Shown here piece by piece: positions 22,583-34,513 of a stretch of DNA of 64,000 bases. Numbering within the stretch: position 1 is the stretch's first letter; every line of letters starts with the position of its first letter. This stretch comes from Lindgomyces ingoldianus (Eukaryota > Ascomycota > Dothideomycetes > Pleosporales > Lindgomycetaceae): NCBI RefSeq assembly GCF_010093535.1, contig NW_022985179.1, positions 686,395-750,394 of the forward strand, read 5' to 3'. Below the pieces are notes generated by a model, which was not told the origin of the DNA, did no database searches, and was given only the letters and a program-made list of their open reading frames with translations. The translations under genes were made by a program, and so were the position numbers.

Positions 22583-25500
22583 ATGGAGGATATTCACGGC
22601 GTCGACGTCTCATGGCTCCACCACTCCAACAGAGGTGAGCAGCTTACGCTGGGCACTCCACACCTTTCGGGTCGCCGGAACGGTGCAGAGTTCAGTACGA
22701 CAACTACGGCTAACTACTCAACTTCAGACCATCATAACCATCATCGCCAGCAAGCTCCATCCTCGCCAGGCCTTACAAGGGACGCTCCCCCACGGACCTC
22801 CGCCCATGGCTGTCTCCCTCCCGAACCCCCTCACGAAGAGCGTAAAGCCCCAGAACCGGCGGCTGCGGTCCAGAAACCCTCCTTCACCTTGCCACCTCCC
22901 CCTTCCACGCCTCCTGTTGCGAAGATGCCGCTGAAGAGACCCGCGCTGCTTAGCCGAGGGAGTTCCGAGAAGGCTGTGGCTCTGACTACCCCGGACGGGA
23001 AGTCATCTTTGAGGAGGAACTCATGGATATCTAGCATAAGCTCGAAGTTCTCTTCAATGCAAAACTCACCGGCGCAGACCACACATGCCCAAGCCCAAGG
23101 CTCTCCGGCGAGCGCAAATGGAGCACATGGACCTACGTCATCGGCAAACGGTGCCTTGAATGGTATTCAAGCAGCGTCTGGTGGGGGCCATGTTGGACTG
23201 GAACCCTATGTCCCCCAACAACCGAAGAGCTCATTCATCTCAAATGCGCTTAGGAGATTGTCTTCCGGGTCGCAGGTGGGGACCATGGGCAAAGTCACAC
23301 CGCAAGGCGGCATGTGCCCAAGGAGGGTCATGAATGTTGATCCAAATCGGAGCAGGTGTCTGGTACCAGAGCTGGATCAGAATAAGTTGCGGCGCGTGGC
23401 GTTCTGTGTTGATGTTGAGATAGCCGGTGGGCCGAGATACAAAGACGATGCAGATTGCGAAGAGAAAAAGAAGAAACGCAAGGAGAGGAAACTCAAGGAA
23501 CGAGGAGAGGGTGAGGCACTTAAAAATCCCGAAATGCTTGCTGAGGAGAAGGAACAAGCGGATGTCGTCAAGGTCAACACTGTACAGGAAGTTGACGGCA
23601 ACCACGACGCACCGAACCAGGACGGAGTATTGCTTGACGATGAAAAGAAGGAGCCAAGCAAGAAGAAGGAGAAAAAGAAAAGATCAGAAGCGGAACGGAA
23701 AGAGAGAAAAGAAAAGAAACGCAGGAGAGCCGAAGAAAATGGATCTGTACCTCTCGAGCTGACGCGAGAAGATGACGACAGGTCCCCCGATGGTGCACCC
23801 GCCGTATCCGGAACCACAAGTCCCAGGCCTCAGGATCGACCAACTACAGATCCTCTACGGATATATCGGAGATGCTGTCAATTGCGAGAAACACCAATTC
23901 TCAAACGCATCGTCGATCAGCTTTCGGCTCCCAAGGCATGTTCGATAGTCACGCCAGGGGTTGTCATATGCCTAGATCTCACTGGATCCAGGTTACAGCT
24001 TGCGGATGTAGTTACACTTTCAGACTGGCTGGCTATAGTCCCAGTGAAGAAACTCTTCCTTGAGGATGCAGACTTGACAGATGAGAAGGTCCGCGTTATT
24101 CTCGCTGGTCTCCTCGCGGCTAAGGTTCCTGAACCCCCCAAAAGACGCCCATTTTCTTCGGAAAAGGAGACAAATAACGCACACATCAAAACCGAAGAGC
24201 GCTTGGGGTGTGTCAAGAAACTCGTCTTGAAAAACAATCCAAAAATTGCCCTGGAAGGATGGAAACACATTAGTCTATTCATATATCTGTGCAAATCAAT
24301 CCAGGCTATCGATGTTTCCATGATACCTTTCCCAAACTCGGCACCCCAGTTGTCACCACAAACCTCAGATCACTCGAATGGTTCCACCGCCCCAACCACT
24401 AAGCCATCGAGGGACGTCGCAGACACTTTATCAAAGGCCATATCCGAACGGCTCGGTGGATCGGACCTTGAAGAGCTAGTCATGTCGGAATGCTCCTTGA
24501 CAGCCTCAAGTATTCGGAAGATCATCGATGGCATTGTCGTTAGTGGTGTTCAAAGACTTGGACTCGCTGGCAACGACATCGACAATGAAGGGCTTGGTCA
24601 TGTCATTCACTACCTTCGATCTGGTGTTTGTCAAGGTATCGATTTAGGAGGGAATGATCTCCGAGATGGAATTAGTCGAGTAGCTGAATGTTTAACCAGG
24701 AACAGTCCACTCTGGGCGTTAAGTCTGGCAGACTGCGACCTAACACCTGAGTCGTTGAAAATTCTCTTCCCGGCGCTGGTTCATTTGCCAACCTTCCGCT
24801 TCTTGGATCTATCACACAACAGAGATCTCTTCTCTCAACAAACGTCTCTCTGTATCCTACGAAAGTACATTCCGCATTTGAGGGAGCTAAAGAGGATTCA
24901 TCTTATGGATGTGTCTTTGACGCCCGCAGAAGCTATCGGTCTTGCAGAAGTTCTGCCAGAATGCTCGCACCTGGCACACATCAGCATTCTCGAGAACCCT
25001 CGGATAACGGCTATTTCGATAGCTAACGACGAAGCGAGCCAGGAGGAGGCGGCTGCACTATACGCCTCCTTAATGGTAGCCGCGAAGGTCTCTCACACCT
25101 TGATTGCAATCGACGTCGATGTCCCTGGGCCCGATACTAGCGAGGTTGTCAAGGCACTTGCGAAGCAAGTCGTTGCGTACTGTCTGCGGAACATGGAGAG
25201 CTTCTCCGAGATCCCTGAGTTGAAGCCTGTGCAAAAGGAGGTGGAAGTACCAGACGTACTGATGCACCTTGTAGGGCATACAGAAGGCTACAGTGTCAAC
25301 CGTGATAACGACGACCCTGCTCCGGGTAACGACTACATTGTAGGTGGCACAGGAGTGGTCAAGGCGCTAAGCTATTGTCTACTACAGAAGGCTACGGACC
25401 TTCGTAGACAATCTCTTCCGGCGAGTGGTACAATCACCCCCCAAAGCCAGATTGGATCAAATTCGGATGATTCGGGTAAGGCTAAGACCATGTCCAAGAA

Positions 25501-26330
25501 TTTGCTGGAAAGCGCGCGAAACATCAGAGCTCGGCTGCAGCCGGCAATGGTGCGTGAAGCCAAAGCCGGCAATGATATGGGATATCGTAAGTCCAACCCT
25601 CTTTATCTATCGCGGATCTATTGTTCTTTTTAATAAACCTTGCGATGTATTTCCTGCTAGCGCTAACTTGTTAGGAAAACTTCTCTTCCTTGATCAGACA
25701 TTGCAAGGCATGATCCAGCGGTTCGAAGACGAATACCCAGAGACGCGACTCCAGTCCACGGACGCTGCATCCGTTCACAGTTCCACGCCCAGCACTTCGC
25801 CGCCCACATCCACCGTCCCCACCCTATCAACCAGCATCACGAATGCAGGCCAGGAATCCGACGATGACGAACCGAAAGCCCTGCGCTCCAGACACAACTC
25901 AGACGTCTCTCTCGCTTCTCGCGCACTCTCCCTCGAAGAAGGCCGTCTCCACCGTCTCGGCCACCGCGTCCGCACCGAAATCCTCAACGCCTCCCGTCCC
26001 CCAACTCCACACTCAGACCAAGCCAACCTCTCAGGCTCTTTAGATCACCACGAGCTTCCAGACCATCTTCTCGCGCTGCGTGAAAAATTCCAGAATTACA
26101 GCGGTGAGGAACTGAGGGCGATGACGGAGGATATGGGCTGGGAGCAGGCGTTTGATGAGATTATTGCGAATGCGGAGGAGTTGAGGATTCTGGAGAGGGA
26201 GAGCCCGGAGGAGTTTAGGAGATTTAGAGAAAGCCAGATTGCGGCGCTTAAGAATCGAGATCCGGAAATTAACGGGAAGGGAGAGGAGGGGAAGAAAGAC
26301 GGTGGGGATGATTATGCAATTGAGGAATAA
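22583..26330 (+). CDS. large leucine-rich-repeat protein, fungal 'Mhp1'-like
   Basis: Exons are 22583-22634, 22728-25586 and 25675-26330, giving 1188 aa. The start is MEDIHGVDVSWLHHS, which I associate with ascomycete proteins annotated as cell-wall biogenesis/MAP-homologous 'Mhp1'; that name is from memory and only moderately certain. After a disordered Ser/Pro-rich N-terminus come two Lys/Glu-rich stretches (about residues 260-275 and 320-355). A leucine-rich-repeat block follows (about 455-785) with repeats such as VQRLGLAGNDIDNEGL and FRFLDLSHNRDL. The C-terminus has a Ser/Thr linker and an acidic helix. Intron 1 (93 nt, GTGAGC, CTAAC, CAG) is a multiple of three without stops, so unspliced message also stays open. 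Intron 2 (GTAAGT..TAG) is needed to avoid a stop. Confidence 0.85.
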
Positions 26331-26470
26331 GTGAACGAGGTGCTTGGAGGAATGCTGTTTTCAAATAGGGGTTTTTTTTGGTTGGTGATTTCGTTGCAAA
26401 ATATGATGGGAATCTAGAGCCGGTTGCAGAGCTTTGCTCAACGAGGGGTGTTTTTTCCTGTACGGTTTGT

Positions 26471-26498
26471 TTTGGATTTGGATTTGGATTTGGATTTG
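26471..26498. repeat. TTTGGA hexamer microsatellite
   Basis: About 4.7 copies of TTTGGA in tandem, 140 bp past the LRR gene's stop codon, probably in its 3' UTR. Confidence 0.8.
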
Positions 26499-26970
26499 AC
26501 ATTTCCAGTTTTCTTGCTTGCTGCCTTTTTAACGTCTAGTATTTCTTGTTATACACCCTCACTTTTGTCTTATTTCTTCTGTAGAGTTTCTGTCTAGTCT
26601 TGTCTTTACAGCATGCATCGATATCCAACTTTCCGGGGGCAAAGGGTCAAAAGGTTGGGTTTTTCGCATCCTGTCTCTACTCTGGATAATGTTTGAGTGG
26701 ATTTTTCTAGTTCTTTTTTCATAAGTTCCATGCGTTCAAGACTGGATCTAAGGACGTTTACTATGGGAACGAGAGGGGATGTATATACAGCGGTTAATGC
26801 TCCTTATTACATTGCTACACTTGGGAAGGTTCTGTTGTGGGAGTGTGTATGAGATGCTTAATTAGATGATGCCTGAGAGGTCAGCCTTAGCCCCTCACTA
26901 TCACATCATGTCATCTAACATGGAACATGACAGGGTAGTTCAGGATCGGCATTTGTACCCTGCTGATTCT

Positions 26971-26988
26971 CTTGCTGGTTCCAGCAAG
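26971..26988. repeat. short perfect hairpin
   Basis: CTTGCTGG followed by TT and then CCAGCAAG: an 8-bp perfect stem with a 2-base centre. It could be a terminator-like structure or a dimer-binding site; there is no other support. Confidence 0.4.
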
Positions 26989-27464
26989 AAGTCAACAGAT
27001 AGACCCCACCCTGGTTATATTCCACGTTATGTGATAACAAGCTCACTCCTACCACTTGTTGATGGTGCATCTGTCCACATGCAATATTTTAGCGAGTAGA
27101 CATCCAAAATCATAACGACTCGTACTAGACACGAATCAATGTTAAGAGGCGTTTTCATCTTGTCGCAACACGCATTATATCTCGCCCCTATTACTGCGAG
27201 CACAGGCAAGACGTGTGCATTGTTTCTCGTATGCACGGACACAAGGTGCGCACGAGAGCGGAATGGCGCCAGGACGGGATTCTCGAAAGGCAAGGGACGT
27301 GATTAACCGGATGTCAGCATGAGGTGGACGGTTCCTGAAGGATTCGCCTCATGCTGTAGGGCTGAGACTGCTGTCTTGATTGGCTGGTAAGTCGCCGGAC
27401 CGCGAACTCAAATCGTTCCCAAACTGCAACTCTTGTTTGGAGATACGATGAACGGAATAGTGGG

Positions 27465-27474
27465 GTATATATCC
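27465..27474 (+). promoter_or_regulatory. TATA-like box
   Basis: GTATATATCC lies about 65 bp upstream of the ATG at 27536, a plausible TATA element for the following gene. Based on sequence match and position only. Confidence 0.4.
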
Positions 27475-27535
27475 TCTTTAGAAGCCATCATGGAGGATTT
27501 AAGCTTCATCCTTCGATAATGAGTTGATCGACACT

Positions 27536-29770
27536 ATGGCCGACCTGGAAGCTCGATTCGTCAAACGCGGATTATGGACCAACATCGAACAAGGCCCTCT
27601 TATGGGCAAGACAATCACTACGGATATCAAGACCGGAACGATTGTGGTTGCCCTTCTAGCTGTTCTTTCGTCGGCTGCAATAACAAATCTTTGGCACCTT
27701 TTCGCCTTCCTCGCACACCAATTACGAGCCGATGGGCGCGCGGCAGATGGCCTGCAGCGCCAACAACAAGCGCTTCTACGCACATTGCCGATGCCGAGTT
27801 CCCTTGTTGTGGATTCAATTAAGCTATGGTGGATGTGGAGGAGGAGAACTACTCGTGTGCTTGCCCGCTCGTTGATCTACGTATTGCTAGGAGGACTGTT
27901 CTCAGTTGGAATGGTGGTAGTGGGTGTATTTTCTTCATTTGTTGTCACTACCTCCAACATCCCAGTCCTAGTCTCTAGCCCGTTCTGTGGGCCGTTAGAC
28001 GTTGATCCTTCGGGCGAGAATCTCATCGCTAGCCTTGTCGGCCTCCGATCATTCTACACGAGCGTACGGGGCGTCACGAAACCTTATGTGGACGGCTGTT
28101 ATCAAAACACCACCACCGAGTTACCTGCGCGATGTCGACAGGTTTTTATTCGTCCAAATATCCCGCTTTCTCAAGAGCGTGTAAAATGCCCCTTTTCCTC
28201 GGATATTTGCTTGGATCTAGGTGGCGATATGACGGCTGTGCAGCTCGACTCTGGGCTCGTAGACCTCAATGAGGCTTTCGGAATGAACATGGCGTCGGCC
28301 GACCGAGTCCAATTTCGTAAGAGAACAACTTGTAGTGTGTTGAAGACTGATGGTCGGACTTCACTTGTCAATGCCTCGGGTATTCCCCCTCCTTTGTTCC
28401 CATATCTTCCAAACGAGCAGCTTTTGCTGCTGCATTATGGGAATAGGAGGACAGGGCAGAGATTAGTGAATGCGTCGTTTAGTCATAGTTTGCTAGCTGC
28501 AAATACTACGAAGAATTATGGGACTGGGTGAGTTGATTGTTATCTCTCAAGCCTGTATTTCCAGTCATCTCCCAATGACCCAACTAGGTTTATGGTTTCT
28601 CAATTCTAACTGTATTTCTAGATATGTTGCCGCATTCACAGCCCCCGAGTTAGGGGATGTCAGCGATATAAACCCATTAGCTGAGATGCGGAATTCAGAC
28701 GCAGACTTGGTTATAATCGCTATACACATGAACAGAGTATATTACAGCAATCCGGTCAACGATCCAGTATTCGCAGCACACAGCCCCTACGCCTTCACGG
28801 ACGGCGTTACCAGGAAAAACACGACCTTTTATTTCTCAGACTTCTCGAGCGGAGTCGTGGGATGCACTGAACAGGTATGTCAACGATGGCCTCCACAATA
28901 CATGTGAATTACAAATGGATGAATTGAGAACTAACATGTGTCTGTCCGTCAAAGTACCAATTCTGCCACGCCCGTTCCTCCGCCCCATCCTTCTGCACCC
29001 CTCTCACCCACCTCCCGGGTGTCTTCTCCCCCTCAGACTACCCCGGAGCCAGTCCAATCCAACTCGCAGCACTCCGTCTCTTGGTCTCTACAAACCTCGT
29101 CTACGGCATCTTCGCTGGTCTCGACAGCGGGTTGAAATCAAGTGCTCTATCTGCGGACGGCTTCGTCGTCTCCCTGCCAGATGACCAATGGATCAACGAG
29201 GTCATTAGCTTGGAACAGTATGTCTGGGGTTCGCTGCAGACAGTGATTTCAGGATATGCGGTTGGGCCACAAGTGCGAGATGAGTCTGCAGAGGAGTTTG
29301 TTAGGAAGAATATGACGAATGGAGAGCGGGGGCTGTGTGGGTTACAGAGGATGAGGAAGTCTGGTGGTTTTGTGTATGTATATTTATCCTTTCCTCCAAC
29401 ACCGTGAGAACGTCGAGTCTATCTGTGACAGGTCTAGAGTGCACAAACTAACGCCTATTCCTACTGTAGCAACATCAATGTCTTCGGCCTCGCCTTCATC
29501 ATCACCTTCTCACTCGCCATCTCCATGCTCGATTTCTTCCTCCTCAAACTCCTAATCGTACTTACCCGGTTTCGAAGAATCATGGCGCCGCGACTCGACC
29601 GCTGGATTCAGGATGGCGTGCTGCAGCTTCAACGGCGGGCGTATGAAGCTAGTGGTGAAGGGACTTGGATAAAACTAGAAGATGAGGTTCCCCTGACCGT
29701 TGGGAATAGGCAGCTGCGTGAGTTGCCATTGCAGTCCATACGAGCGACGACGACGTATTTGAAGTTTTAG
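27536..29770 (+). CDS. multi-pass membrane protein with extracellular domain, unknown function
   Basis: Exons are 27536-28527, 28622-28874, 28955-29373 and 29470-29770, giving 654 aa with all phases matching (GTGAGT..TAG, GTATGT..AAG, GTATGT..TAG). The start is the ATG of MADLEARF; upstream ATG codons run into stops. Hydrophobic helices lie near residues 34-58 and 108-138. A Cys-rich, N-glycosylation-rich region of about 400 residues follows (NTTTELPARC, CPFSSDICLDLGGD). A final helix (FGLAFIITFSLAISMLDFFL) precedes a short cytosolic tail. The third exon ends in GFV and the fourth resumes at NINVFGL, directly before that helix. The overall plan matches the gene at 4849-6876, suggesting membership of the same loose group of fungal membrane proteins. 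I recognise no catalytic motif. Confidence 0.82.
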
Positions 29771-29945
29771 TCGACAACGAATTCAGGACAAAATGTTACA
29801 TGATGTTAACGCTCTCCTTAATCCTAGCAAGAGGCTTCACGGATATTATAGATTCCAATTATATTCCATGTTATATGATAACGTGCTGTACCTACCATTA
29901 TCCGTTCCTCTTCCGTGAGTCCCATCTCCTCCCAATGCCGCCCCC

Positions 29946-31301
29946 TCACCTAAAAAACAACAACCTCAAAAGTCTCAAAACCCACATCCAACCCCACAAC
30001 GCCCACCCCCCGGAATGCGCCACCCTAATCACAAAATGACTCATCCTTACCACCTTCTCTGCCTTTCTAACAGCTACCCCATCATACCTCTTTAATGCCT
30101 CTTCAGCATCCGTACTCTGAACCAACGCCTCCGCAAAAGCCCAGCCATCCATAATAGCCAGGTTAGCACCATTTCCCGCGAACGGCGAAACTGCGTGGTT
30201 CGCATCACCCAGGAAAACAACCTTCCCGGCAAGGGATTGTAGGGCTGGGGACGGGGAAGTGATGTATGTCGGATCCGATGTATGCGCGAATCCGGGTTTA
30301 TCCATTGCGTTGAACATCATCACGCTTCCCTTCTGCGTCTGGTCCAGCATCTGCGCAAATCGCGGTCCGAACGCCGGCACACCTTTCTGTCTAGCTTCCT
30401 CTAGCAGTGCGACTACTTCGTCTACTTCTAATGGCTGTTTTTTTGGCGTCACGGGGTCGCCTTGCTTCCAGCTTAACGCCCATCCTAGTCCGGTGGAGTT
30501 TATGGGCGCGATGAATAGGCAGTGTCCGGTGCCGGGGAGAATCATGCCGTAGTCATGAGAAGACGTGGATGGAGAGGTGGAGAGAGGGCATGTCCCGGCT
30601 ATGACGACGGGGCCGGCGAATTGTAAAGTATCAGTGGGGCGAAGGAGGGTGCGGGGTTTACTGGACGAGCCTGAGGCGTCGATGAGGAGGTCGCAGGTGG
30701 CGGTATGGGAGTTGGAGAGATGGACGAGGATATCGCCATTGCCATTTCCAGTACTAATCCCACGATCAGCAGAGGGGGCAGGGGAAAGACCTGTGATAGC
30801 AGTCCCCCAGATAATCTCCACGCCCTCCAACTCCTCCGCTGCCTCTACGAGCGTCTGCCTCAACGCCTTCCTTGAAACCCTCATTCCAGACACCGGGCAA
30901 CCCACCGGAACCTTCGATCGCACCTTAAGTACCTCCCTCCACCCGTGATCCCAGACTACAAAACCCCCCTTCTCACTCCCTTCTTCCTCATCCCCAATGC
31001 TAGTAACAGCCCTCTCCAACATCGGCTCTAACATCCCCATCTTGAGTAAGGTTTGGACTCCAGCGCTTGGTGCATCGGAGCGAATGGAGAGGGAGTAACC
31101 TTCTCGCCCCGCGGGGGCAGCACTAGAATCGCGGTCGTAGAGCGTGAGGCGGGGAGGGGTAGAACGGGGGTTGGAGTTGGAGAGACTGGGCCAGAGTTTG
31201 TGCAGGGATATGGCGAAGCTGAGACTTGAGATACCGGCGCCGGCTAGGATAATATGCTTGCCGGATAGGAAATGGGGATGGGGTTGTTGGGGGGAAGACA
31301 T
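29946..31301 (-). CDS. FAD-dependent monooxygenase
   Basis: Flavoprotein monooxygenase of the PHBH/FAD_binding_3 type, 451 aa in a single exon. The N-terminal Rossmann motif is IILAGAGISSLSFAISL, with the acidic residue after it in LTLYDRD. The second FAD motif VVFLGDANHAVSPFAGNGANLAIMDG is intact (quoted here only for its GD..P..G..G spacing). The middle carries ATCDLLIDASGS, the conserved 'D-x-x-I-x-A-D/S-G' strand of the family. The C-terminus ends in a Trp/Leu-rich hydrophobic segment that could associate with membrane. The gene converges on the upstream membrane protein gene, with only 175 bp between stop codons. No biosynthetic cluster partners lie nearby, so the substrate is unknown. 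Confidence 0.9.
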   Translation of the reverse strand: MSSPQQPHPHFLSGKHIILAGAGISSLSFAISLHKLWPSLSNSNPRSTPPRLTLYDRDSSAAPAGREGYSLSIRSDAPSAGVQTLLKMGMLEPMLERAVTSIGDEEEGSEKGGFVVWDHGWREVLKVRSKVPVGCPVSGMRVSRKALRQTLVEAAEELEGVEIIWGTAITGLSPAPSADRGISTGNGNGDILVHLSNSHTATCDLLIDASGSSSKPRTLLRPTDTLQFAGPVVIAGTCPLSTSPSTSSHDYGMILPGTGHCLFIAPINSTGLGWALSWKQGDPVTPKKQPLEVDEVVALLEEARQKGVPAFGPRFAQMLDQTQKGSVMMFNAMDKPGFAHTSDPTYITSPSPALQSLAGKVVFLGDANHAVSPFAGNGANLAIMDGWAFAEALVQSTDAEEALKRYDGVAVRKAEKVVRMSHFVIRVAHSGGWALWGWMWVLRLLRLLFFR

Positions 31302-31363
31302 ATTGGGGTTGGAGTGTGGAGATGATATTGGAAGTGATGGTGGGTAGAAGGGAGAAAAGGTGA

Positions 31364-31753
31364 TTAGGTCTTACCGCTGTAGAATATTATCGATGTAGCT
31401 ATGATAGATATGCCGACCGCACACATTCTTTCTTCTCCCAGTTTCGCAGGTTGTGGTATCAACGCCTCAATTGCGCGTAAGGTTGGAATACGAGGAGACG
31501 ACGCAAGCGTTGGCGTCACGGACGAATACCCATATGCAGGCAGCAAATGCTCTTCCAGATTTACGCTCCCTTCATTCGCTTTTCTCGCATTCCTGAATGA
31601 GCGGAGGCGTTCATGCTTGGTCTTGCGATTGAGTGGAGTTTTGGGTGTGGTCGGAGATCGGGGGTGCATCGGAGTTTGCTGTGGTGCGACTGGCCGTGAT
31701 AGAACTCGAACAAAGCTTCCAGGGACATAGATATTGAAATTCAAGTGTTTCAT
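31364..31753 (-). CDS. possible small tail-anchored protein, 129 aa
   Basis: A 129-aa ORF with a basic, Ser/Pro-rich middle (NRKTKHERLRSFRNARK) and a single hydrophobic segment at the very C-terminus (CAVGISIIATSIIFY), the layout of a tail-anchored membrane protein. It lies 62 bp upstream of the FAD monooxygenase start on the same strand. A GTAAGA donor-like site sits in its last codons, so it may instead be a 5' exon of another product. The opposite strand is also open for 109 codons here. No family was recognised, and the call rests on layout alone. Confidence 0.35.
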   Translation of the reverse strand: MKHLNFNIYVPGSFVRVLSRPVAPQQTPMHPRSPTTPKTPLNRKTKHERLRSFRNARKANEGSVNLEEHLLPAYGYSSVTPTLASSPRIPTLRAIEALIPQPAKLGEERMCAVGISIIATSIIFYSGKT

Positions 31754-31976
31754 TGCAAGCCAATGTCTACCGATTTAAGGGTATCCGCGTAGGACTAGGA
31801 CTAAGATTAACAATAAGGGAAATCCCGAAATTAGTAACCACCTAGAGCACAACAGCAAAGCCAATACTCCACCGACTCTACAACAAATAACCTTCAATGC
31901 ACTGTATCGCTAGAACGCTCAACACTCCGCTACTAAAGTAAAGAAAACCTAAGATAAGTCATTAGAGTCAGTGGCT

Positions 31977-33531
31977 CTAAACCTCGAATTCGGTGAGCCA
32001 ATGCCTGACGACGACCTTGCCCTCATCGAAGGCTTTCCAGTCCATGCGCCTGATAATGGCAGCATGGCTATGACGGTGGTTGTGGATGAAGACGGGATAC
32101 TTCTTGAAGCCCACCTCATCCAAAGCCTGAATCATCGCAAACTGGTCTGCGGTCAAGGCTAGCGTCGGAAAGTCAAGTGCGTGTTCTTTCTTCGCTTCCT
32201 TTATTGAGTCCACCTCTGACTCTGAGACTGAGGAAGGCTTCGATTTTGGTGAAGAGTTCGCCCTGACCAGCTTCGGCGAGAGTGGTGGTGAAGCTAGCTC
32301 CTCGCTACCAGCCAGAAGATATTCATGCTCTTGGGCGTTGTTCACGTTCTCGAACATGTCTTCGACTTCTCGGCGGACGTCGTTAATCATGAGGGGTATG
32401 CGGTATCCTGCTACGTCGATGCCGGCCTTGCCTTCTTCGTGCATGCGGATTCGCTGACGGCTTCGAACTGACTGGATGGCGGAATTAATCAAAAACAGAG
32501 ATGAGCCGATCGGAATGAAGATTAGGAGGAAGGCGAAAATGGGCAGACGACCAAAGACGGTGCGTGTATTGGAGGACAGTCTCTGGTGGAAAGATGGCAG
32601 TGTCTCTTTTTCTTTCACTGAAACGGGGTTGTCAGCGTCGATGATGACGGGCTCGTAGCCGCTCAGATAGTTGATTTTGATGGCATCTGGCTGGACATAT
32701 GGGTCGGTTCGCGAGATGCATGTCGTGTAGTAGACTGCAGATCTGTCATTCACGACATTGGAGTACAAGCTGCGATGCTTGAATTGGGCCAGGGCCTGGA
32801 TGAAGATGCTCGCAGGGTCAGCAAGCACCGCGAGGAGAGGCCGACCAGTGTCTCTGAATTGATCAATGGTGAACAACTGTCTTCCACTGGTGGAAAGAGT
32901 GCGAGCTCCCAGCACATTCCAGATGTGGTTGTGGTATCCATTGAGCGGCGTTCGAACACCGAGGTGTGGAGTTGCAAAAGTGGTGAAATTCTGCTCCCCA
33001 TTAGACCACAGTTTGATGCTGAGCAGACGACACATACCACCGGCTCGATCTTTTCGAACAGTCCTTTGTGGTAGAGCAAGCCTATCGCATACCGAGCGAT
33101 CAACCCGCCCAGGGAGTATCCGATGATGCTGAGCTTCTTGATCTCAGTTCCGTCTCTTGCCAGATCCTCCAGGGACTCCTCTATTTCGGTCGCGACCCGC
33201 TCGCCGCCCAATTCGATGCCATCGTAGGTGAAGCTGCCGGTGTTGCGCTTAGCGACAAGGATGTGGAGCTTATCTTCAGGGTACTGTTCGCGGAGGGATG
33301 TGCTGAGGTACTTCAGGTGCTGCGGGTTGCCCCAGAGCCTGTTGATTTAGTGTTAGCGACGAGAACTCGTGCAAGCGAAGCCGATGCAGTACGGTATCCG
33401 AGGAATGAGCTGTTATCGCTGCGCAGAGACCGATGTCAATAGTGTCGCGTGCTTCAGATTGCTTACCCGTGGACGAGGACGCAGAGATGAACTGGACGAG
33501 AAGACGCTGAAGCGGGAGTTGCTGTGTCCAT
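31977..33531 (-). CDS. DUF676 lipase-like serine hydrolase
   Basis: Putative lipase of the alpha/beta-hydrolase DUF676 group (relatives of yeast Rog1). Exons on the minus strand are 33531-33467, 33338-33038 and 32990-31977, giving 459 aa. Intron 1 (GTAAGC..CAG) splits the oxyanion-hole motif VLVHGLWGNPQHL. Intron 2 (GTATGT..CAG) joins KIEPV to NFTTFATPHLG. The nucleophile elbow is GYSLGG (about residue 114). The probable acid and histidine lie in the C-terminal half, where FIHNHRHSHAAI is a candidate for the histidine. One membrane segment (LPIFAFLLIFIPIGSSLFLI, about residue 240) separates the hydrolase core from a Ser-rich C-terminal region. The start is the first ATG giving an intact family N-terminus. 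Confidence 0.88.
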
Positions 33532-34513
33532 TTGGTGTCTATGGGTTTTGAATTGGAGATGTGATACGTACTTTGAAGGAGTGGCGAGACGTGCTATTAT
33601 ATCTTTGAATGTTCGAGTTTCGGACCACTCTTATCGGTGCAAGGGCCGCTGCCAGTGGCCTGGAGCTGAGGAGCTGAGCCTCTAGTGACGTCCTTTCTTT
33701 GCTTGGCTGCAAACCGAGCCCCCCGACTCTCCGAGCCGGACCAAGTGTTCTCCCGAACGGATATAACGACATCATAAAATACTTTTTTCAGCAAGCCCAA
33801 ACTGTATATACCGATATACGATAGTGAATATGGATTGAGACTAGCATGCGCGCCATCTTCCATCCAGAGATGCAGATTAGCGATTCCCATGCAAGATTCC
33901 TTCTCTATGCTCGGAGATTTCCTCTCGACGCTCCCCAAACTTGTAGACAATACCCCTGCGCGCCTGTGAATGCTTCATGTACCGATGGCCAATTGCGACT
34001 TTGCGATAGAAGCCCGCATTCGTGCTTTATCAGGACCTTTGCAGTATTGCACTAGGACAGAAAAAGCAGAACAACACCCGCTGACTAATACAGGTTTTTC
34101 TGCAGCCTTGCACGTATTAGGGCTCTTGGCGGCACAAGAGCGCACAGACCAATCAGCTTCACGATGCACTAATTGCAAGCGACAGGCCGTCTTCCGCCTC
34201 ACCACCAGTAACGCAACCACCACTTGCCTTGATAGTGAGGGTCGGCCACTACGCCAACTGTAGATGGTCATTTTATGATCACGCCAGTATCTAACAGCAA
34301 CTTCCAAGCAATCCCTACGGTTTTCACCCGAGCAAAAACCTGGGGTTCACTTCCTCTCGCCCTCAAAAGCTTAGCGCGTTGTCACGGGTTCCTCGTGGGT
34401 CTCCCCCAATAAGACTCCTGCTAGCTTCTCAGACCTTTCATATTCGGTATGCTGAATGCATATGAATCCTAGATCTTTCACTAACTAGCAAAAAAGACCA
34501 TTCTCTGAGGACC
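33532..34513. other. divergent intergenic region
   Basis: These 982 bases lie between the starts of the lipase-like gene (-) and rex3 (+). They hold only short unsupported ORFs and presumably both promoters. Confidence 0.5.

Larger units (their letters stand above)
26331..27535. other. intergenic with small repeats
   Basis: About 1.2 kb between two plus-strand genes. It holds a TTTGGA hexamer array (26471-26498) in the presumed 3' UTR of the LRR gene, an 18-bp hairpin (26971-26988) and a TATA-like box just before the next gene. Confidence 0.5.
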
